Shown here: piece after piece, positions 4,852 to 7,041 of the stretch
How positions within the stretch are numbered: position 1 is the stretch's first letter
Layout of the letters: every line of letters starts with the position of its first letter
Source of the DNA: Candidatus Bathyarchaeota archaeon BA1
Lineage (GTDB): Archaea; Thermoproteota; Bathyarchaeia; Bathyarchaeales; Bathyarchaeaceae
Direction of reading: 5' to 3'
Assembly (NCBI GenBank): GCA_001399805.1
Contig: LIHJ01000063.1
Coordinates: 1-7,041 of the forward strand
Length of the DNA: 7,041 nt
Position numbers and translations under genes: made by a program
The notes under the pieces: generated by a model
Seen by the model: the letters and a program-made list of their open reading frames with translations, nothing else
Database searches by the model: none
What the model was told of the DNA's origin: nothing

Positions 4852-5247
4852 CTAGACTCTTCGCCCTCTGCGTCCCCCCTTTCTCCTTGTTCCATCATGT
4901 GGAATGGGCGTTACCTCCTCGATGCGACCGATGCGGAATCCAGCTCGGGCTAGGGCCCTTATGGCGGCTTGCGCCCCTGTACCTGGGGTTCTGGCGTTGG
5001 ATCCACCGGGTGCCCGAACCTTGATGTGGATGGCGTTGATCCCCTTATCCTTAGCGATGGCGGCGGCGTGGGATGCGGCTCGCATGGCGGCGTAGGGTGA
5101 GGACTCCATTCGATCTGTTTTGACGAACATGCCTCCGGATGTTCTGGCGATGGTTTCTGCGCCAGTTATGTCGGTGATGTGCACGATGGTGTTGTTGTAC
5201 GAGCTATAAACATGAACAACCGCCCATCTGTCCGCCTTTTTACTCAT
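4852..5247 (-). CDS. rps11: Small ribosomal subunit protein uS11
   Basis: uS11 lies on the 30S platform near the E-site. The product is 131 residues, full length for the archaeal family. Motifs: [22 protein letters not shown] (8-29), [11 protein letters not shown], the conserved [52 protein letters not shown] block to the C-terminus. ATG 5247 overlaps the uS4 stop (5240-5242) by 8 nt, with a gatgggg Shine-Dalgarno-like run about 6 nt upstream, suggesting coupled translation with uS4. Confidence 0.97.
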   Translation of the reverse strand: MSKKADRWAVVHVYSSYNNTIVHITDITGAETIARTSGGMFVKTDRMESSPYAAMRAASHAAAIAKDKGINAIHIKVRAPGGSNARTPGTGAQAAIRALARAGFRIGRIEEVTPIPHDGTRRKGGRRGRRV

Positions 5248-5821
5248 AGTTCCCCATCCTCTTCCTCAATCTCCGGTTTTGACTTAATTTTGTCTCGGGC
5301 GCAACACGGATAGATTCTTGCAGGGGGTGGTTGGGGTTTGATATTGGGCTGGTTGGGGCATATGCTACTTTTGCTTCATCATCCCTCGGAACCAGATAGC
5401 TGGGGGAGGAAAACCTTCTTCCCTCGATGGCAACATGCCGATGCGTGATGAGTTGACGAGCCTGGTATATTGATTTGGCGAGCCCCCTCCGAAACACAAG
5501 CGTTTGAAGCCTACGTTCAAGGAGATCCTCCAATGACAGGTCTAAAACGTCGTCTAACGCAGCGCTTTCAGGGAGAAGTCCGAGTCTGTGGAGCCTATCC
5601 AGAAGTGGCTTTTCGAGTCTTCTCCGCTCCTCTGCTGGCATGCCCAGAAGTGACCGCGCAATCTCCCTAAACCTCGAAAGCATCGTTTTGTGACGCCATA
5701 ACTCCCTTTTGTTCCGCAGCCCATACTGACCGAGCAGTTTGAGTTCTGCCTGCAAGACGTCGGTTCGCCAAGGAAATCTTGAGGTCTCATACTTCTTGCG
5801 CTGCTTTTTTGGATCGCCCAT
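5240..5821 (-). CDS. rps4: Small ribosomal subunit protein uS4
   Basis: uS4 is a primary 16S rRNA binder that nucleates 30S assembly. The 193-residue product begins [19 protein letters not shown], typical of the archaeal/eukaryotic branch. Helices with [15 protein letters not shown] and [11 protein letters not shown] follow. The S4 RNA-binding domain covers about 102-150 ([44 protein letters not shown]). Unlike many bacterial uS4 proteins it has no N-terminal zinc cysteines. Its ATG shares one base with the uS13 stop (TAATG at 5819-5823), a classic coupled junction. Confidence 0.97.
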   Translation of the reverse strand: MGDPKKQRKKYETSRFPWRTDVLQAELKLLGQYGLRNKRELWRHKTMLSRFREIARSLLGMPAEERRRLEKPLLDRLHRLGLLPESAALDDVLDLSLEDLLERRLQTLVFRRGLAKSIYQARQLITHRHVAIEGRRFSSPSYLVPRDDEAKVAYAPTSPISNPNHPLQESIRVAPETKLSQNRRLRKRMGNYE

Positions 5822-6282
5822 TAAGCAACCCTCTCCGCCGGCTTTTTCTTCACGCTCATGGCCTTTCTGATCCTACCCGTTGTTCTCGTTCTTTGCCCCC
5901 TGACCCTCAACCCATAAGCGTGACGAAATCCACGCCACGACCTGATCTTTTTCATCTGATCTATATCGGTTTTTATTTGAAGGGCTAGGTCAGATGCGGT
6001 AAGGTGAAGGGCCTTTCCGGTCTCTTTATCCTTGGGGCGGTTGAGAAGCCATCCAGGGACACCATGTCTCATGGGGTTATTTATGATGTCCTTAAGCCTT
6101 TCCACATCAGCCTCGGAAAGGAGGCCTAAGCGAGTATCCGGATCAATCCCAGCTTTTTTCATGATTGCGTTGGCCAAACTGATCCCAACTCCCCTAATTT
6201 TAGCTAGAGCATAACCCACCTTCAGGGTGCCATCTAAGTCGGTGTCCGCAATCCGGATGATGTGTCGAAACTCCTTAGACAT
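5821..6282 (-). CDS. rps13: Small ribosomal subunit protein uS13
   Basis: uS13 is in the 30S head and contacts uL5 and tRNA. The 153-residue product starts MSKEFRHIIRIADTDLDGTLKVGYALAKIRGVGISLANAIMKKAGID, with the helix-two-turns-helix region of the family. It then has the archaeal RPKDKETGKALHLTASDLALQIKTDIDQMKKIRSWRGFRHAYGLRVRGQRTRTTGR stretch. The tail after TTGR (IRKAMSVKKKPAERVA) is less usual than the common TTGRRG ending. ATG 6282 is preceded closely by ggttaagg, and a clear TATA box lies about 50-60 nt upstream. It is the first gene of the uS13-uS4-uS11-rpoD operon. Confidence 0.97.
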   Translation of the reverse strand: MSKEFRHIIRIADTDLDGTLKVGYALAKIRGVGISLANAIMKKAGIDPDTRLGLLSEADVERLKDIINNPMRHGVPGWLLNRPKDKETGKALHLTASDLALQIKTDIDQMKKIRSWRGFRHAYGLRVRGQRTRTTGRIRKAMSVKKKPAERVA

Positions 6283-6330
6283 CCTTAACCGCCCACATCT
6301 TTCCTTAAGCTAACTACGAAGTCACATGTA

Positions 6331-6350
6331 ATTTATTTAAACCTATCTCT
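6331..6350 (-). promoter_or_regulatory. TATA/BRE promoter of the rps13-rps4-rps11-rpoD operon
   Basis: The minus strand reads agagataggtttaaataaat. The tttaaata core is a strong archaeal TATA box with a purine-rich BRE-like sequence just upstream. It predicts transcription start near 6310, about 28 nt before ATG 6282. This is the best promoter in the window. Confidence 0.65.
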
Positions 6351-6509
6351 GCAGAAGTTTATGGGCACCTAATAGTATTTCTTTGACTATTCGACAGGCC
6401 TAAATGCACTTATCCACCCGCCTAATTTTTGGGGAAAGGCGCGCCTCAGGTGGTTTAGGACTCTCTTATCTTGAATTGGTGCCTGATGATGCATGTTGCC
6501 TCCTAGAGC

Positions 6510-6788
6510 TTGGCCATCATGCCTTGTGGGTTTTGGTCATTGGTGGGGAGCTCTCTCCTGATCCCTTCTGTAGAAGGCCACAATCACAGCCTTGTTTGGT
6601 GGAAGAAGGGGAGTGAAGTTTCGCCTGAAGCGGTTGAAGGGGCAATCAGGGATGCTGAGAAAGAGTTAGATAGGTTAAAGGGCCAATACTACGACATTTC
6701 GGACTCTCTCAAGAAGATTGAAGACGCTAAAAAGGCCCTGAATGATTTTTTATCTGGCTGGGGGTTAGTTCTATTCTTTTGTTTTTAA
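6510..6788 (+). CDS. Weak hypothetical ORF with helical, charged second half
   Basis: I do not recognise this 92-codon frame. Residues about 36-82 (SEVSPEAVEGAIRDAEKELDRLKGQYYDISDSLKKIEDAKKALNDFL) are strongly amphipathic and could form a coiled coil. This part looks like real protein. The first 30 residues look non-coding in character, there is no Shine-Dalgarno or TATA box before the TTG (6510) or ATG (6519), and the last residues (GWGLVLFFCF) run into T-rich DNA. It may be the 3' remnant of a lost gene. It converges with the decayed zinc-finger gene on its right and diverges from rps13. Confidence 0.35.
   Translation: MAIMPCGFWSLVGSSLLIPSVEGHNHSLVWWKKGSEVSPEAVEGAIRDAEKELDRLKGQYYDISDSLKKIEDAKKALNDFLSGWGLVLFFCF
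6768..6786 (+). terminator. T-rich stretch, possible oligo-T terminator
   Basis: The sequence gttctattcttttgttttt follows the helical ORF. Archaeal polymerase often stops at such T-tracts. It overlaps the last codons of both the plus ORF and the minus zinc-finger remnant. Composition evidence only. Confidence 0.3.
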
Positions 6789-6951
6789 TGAAGTGGTGAT
6801 TTCTTGGGTGAATGTCACGGTTTTCGTGTCGAAATATTTTCTCCACATTCATCGCAAACCTCCACGGGTACCCCTTTTATGATAACCCCCTCTAGTTCCA
6901 ATCAACAATTTTTCTTAAAACAGATCCACCGCACTGATAGCACGTCTTCAT
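6771..6951 (-). pseudogene. YgiT-type zinc-finger protein (MqsA-like antitoxin family), frameshifted
   Basis: From ATG 6951 the frame reads MKTCYQCGGSVLRKIVDWN then TAG (6892-6894). In another frame the expected continuation appears at once: LEGVIIKGVPVEVCDECGENIS, then a stop at 6815-6817. A third frame supplies TKTVTFTQEITTSLKTKE to a stop at 6771. Together they form the YgiT pattern: CxxCG, a short linker, then the IKGVPVEVCDECGE signature. Two single-base indels (near 6897 and near 6825) separate the pieces. The ATG overlaps the stop of the preceding gene as ATGA, so the two were translated together. YgiT zinc fingers are the antitoxin-like partners of DUF4258 or MqsR-like proteins. Decay, or assembly error, is the likely explanation. 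Confidence 0.65.
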
Positions 6952-7041
6952 GCTCTTTTCCTCCTAGATTTGAAGTCTTCTTGCCACTCCTCTCTAGAAG
7001 GTGTGTATACGGTCACTATTATAAGCGCTTCCTCATGAGGG
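6948..7041 (-). CDS. DUF4258-type protein, C-terminal end (cut by window edge)
   Basis: Thirty codons are visible (PHEEALIIVTVYTPSREEWQ, then EDFKSRRKRA and TGA at 6948-6950). The pattern EEALxIVTVYxPSxxxWxxDFKxRR matches the C-terminus of archaeal DUF4258 proteins, small RelE-like candidates for toxins. They are typically encoded just before a YgiT zinc-finger gene, exactly as here with a 4-nt ATGA overlap. The N-terminal half is outside the window, so intactness cannot be judged. Family assignment rests on a short segment plus context. Confidence 0.55.
   Translation of the reverse strand, partial: PHEEALIIVTVYTPSREEWQEDFKSRRKRA

Noticed and set aside
4852..4898. RpoD start at the upstream ATGs overlapping uS11
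   Set aside because: The added residues are unconserved and acidic, whereas GTG 4829 has an ideal aaggag at 7 nt and matches the family N-terminus.
6371..6391. Six-bp inverted repeat aatagt/actatt with 9-nt loop
   Set aside because: It is short and AT-rich, has no T-tract, and no gene end lies beside it, so it is likely chance.
6404..6616. Plus-strand 70-codon frame upstream of the helical ORF
   Set aside because: It is rich in cysteine, histidine and proline without any pattern, has no start signals, and overlaps the helical frame, so it is probably non-coding.
1..7041. CRISPR array, tRNA or rRNA genes
   Set aside because: I saw no regularly spaced direct repeats, and no cloverleaf or rRNA-like segment stood out on either strand.

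Overview
This window is archaeal chromosome. On the minus strand it carries the archaeal ribosomal protein/RNA polymerase gene series uS13 (rps13), uS4 (rps4), uS11 (rps11), RpoD, then eL18 (rpl18e), uL13 (rpl13), uS9 (rps9). That gene order, the eL18 family, a ferredoxin-bearing RNA polymerase subunit D, TATA-like boxes and short leaders all point to Archaea. A TACK-type lineage such as Bathyarchaeia is a guess from the flavour of the proteins; the sequence alone does not settle it.

Layout from left to right. Positions 1-516 (minus) hold an unrecognised gene whose reading frame breaks near 130-160 and continues open in another frame off the left edge. A divergent intergenic region follows, then a small winged helix-turn-helix regulator (642-911, plus). 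Positions 979-2196 (minus) are the three-gene block eL18-uL13-uS9. Positions 2260-2646 hold the right part of an IS200/IS605-type element: a decayed tnpB 3' half and its structured right end. Positions 2647-2944 have no convincing gene. Positions 2945-3934 (plus) encode an HhH-GPD DNA glycosylase. Positions 3990-6282 (minus) are RpoD, uS11, uS4 and uS13 behind a clear TATA promoter at about 6331-6350. Positions 6510-6788 (plus) hold a weak helical hypothetical ORF. At the right edge (minus) are the end of a DUF4258-type protein and a frameshifted YgiT-type zinc-finger gene, which look like a decayed toxin-antitoxin-type pair.

The two ribosomal blocks are normally one continuous series (rpoD followed by rpl18e). 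Here about 1.8 kb carrying a DNA repair gene on the opposite strand and a transposon remnant lies between them. The downstream block would then need its own promoter. A perfect 20-bp palindrome at the transposon end contains TTTAAATA and sits at a usable distance upstream of eL18. eL18 also appears to start at an ATT codon: a perfect Shine-Dalgarno lies 7 nt before it, and no ATG, GTG or TTG lies at the expected place. These are the most interesting observations. The rest is conventional informational machinery with small decayed accessory genes at the edges. I see no complete new system, CRISPR array or tRNA.
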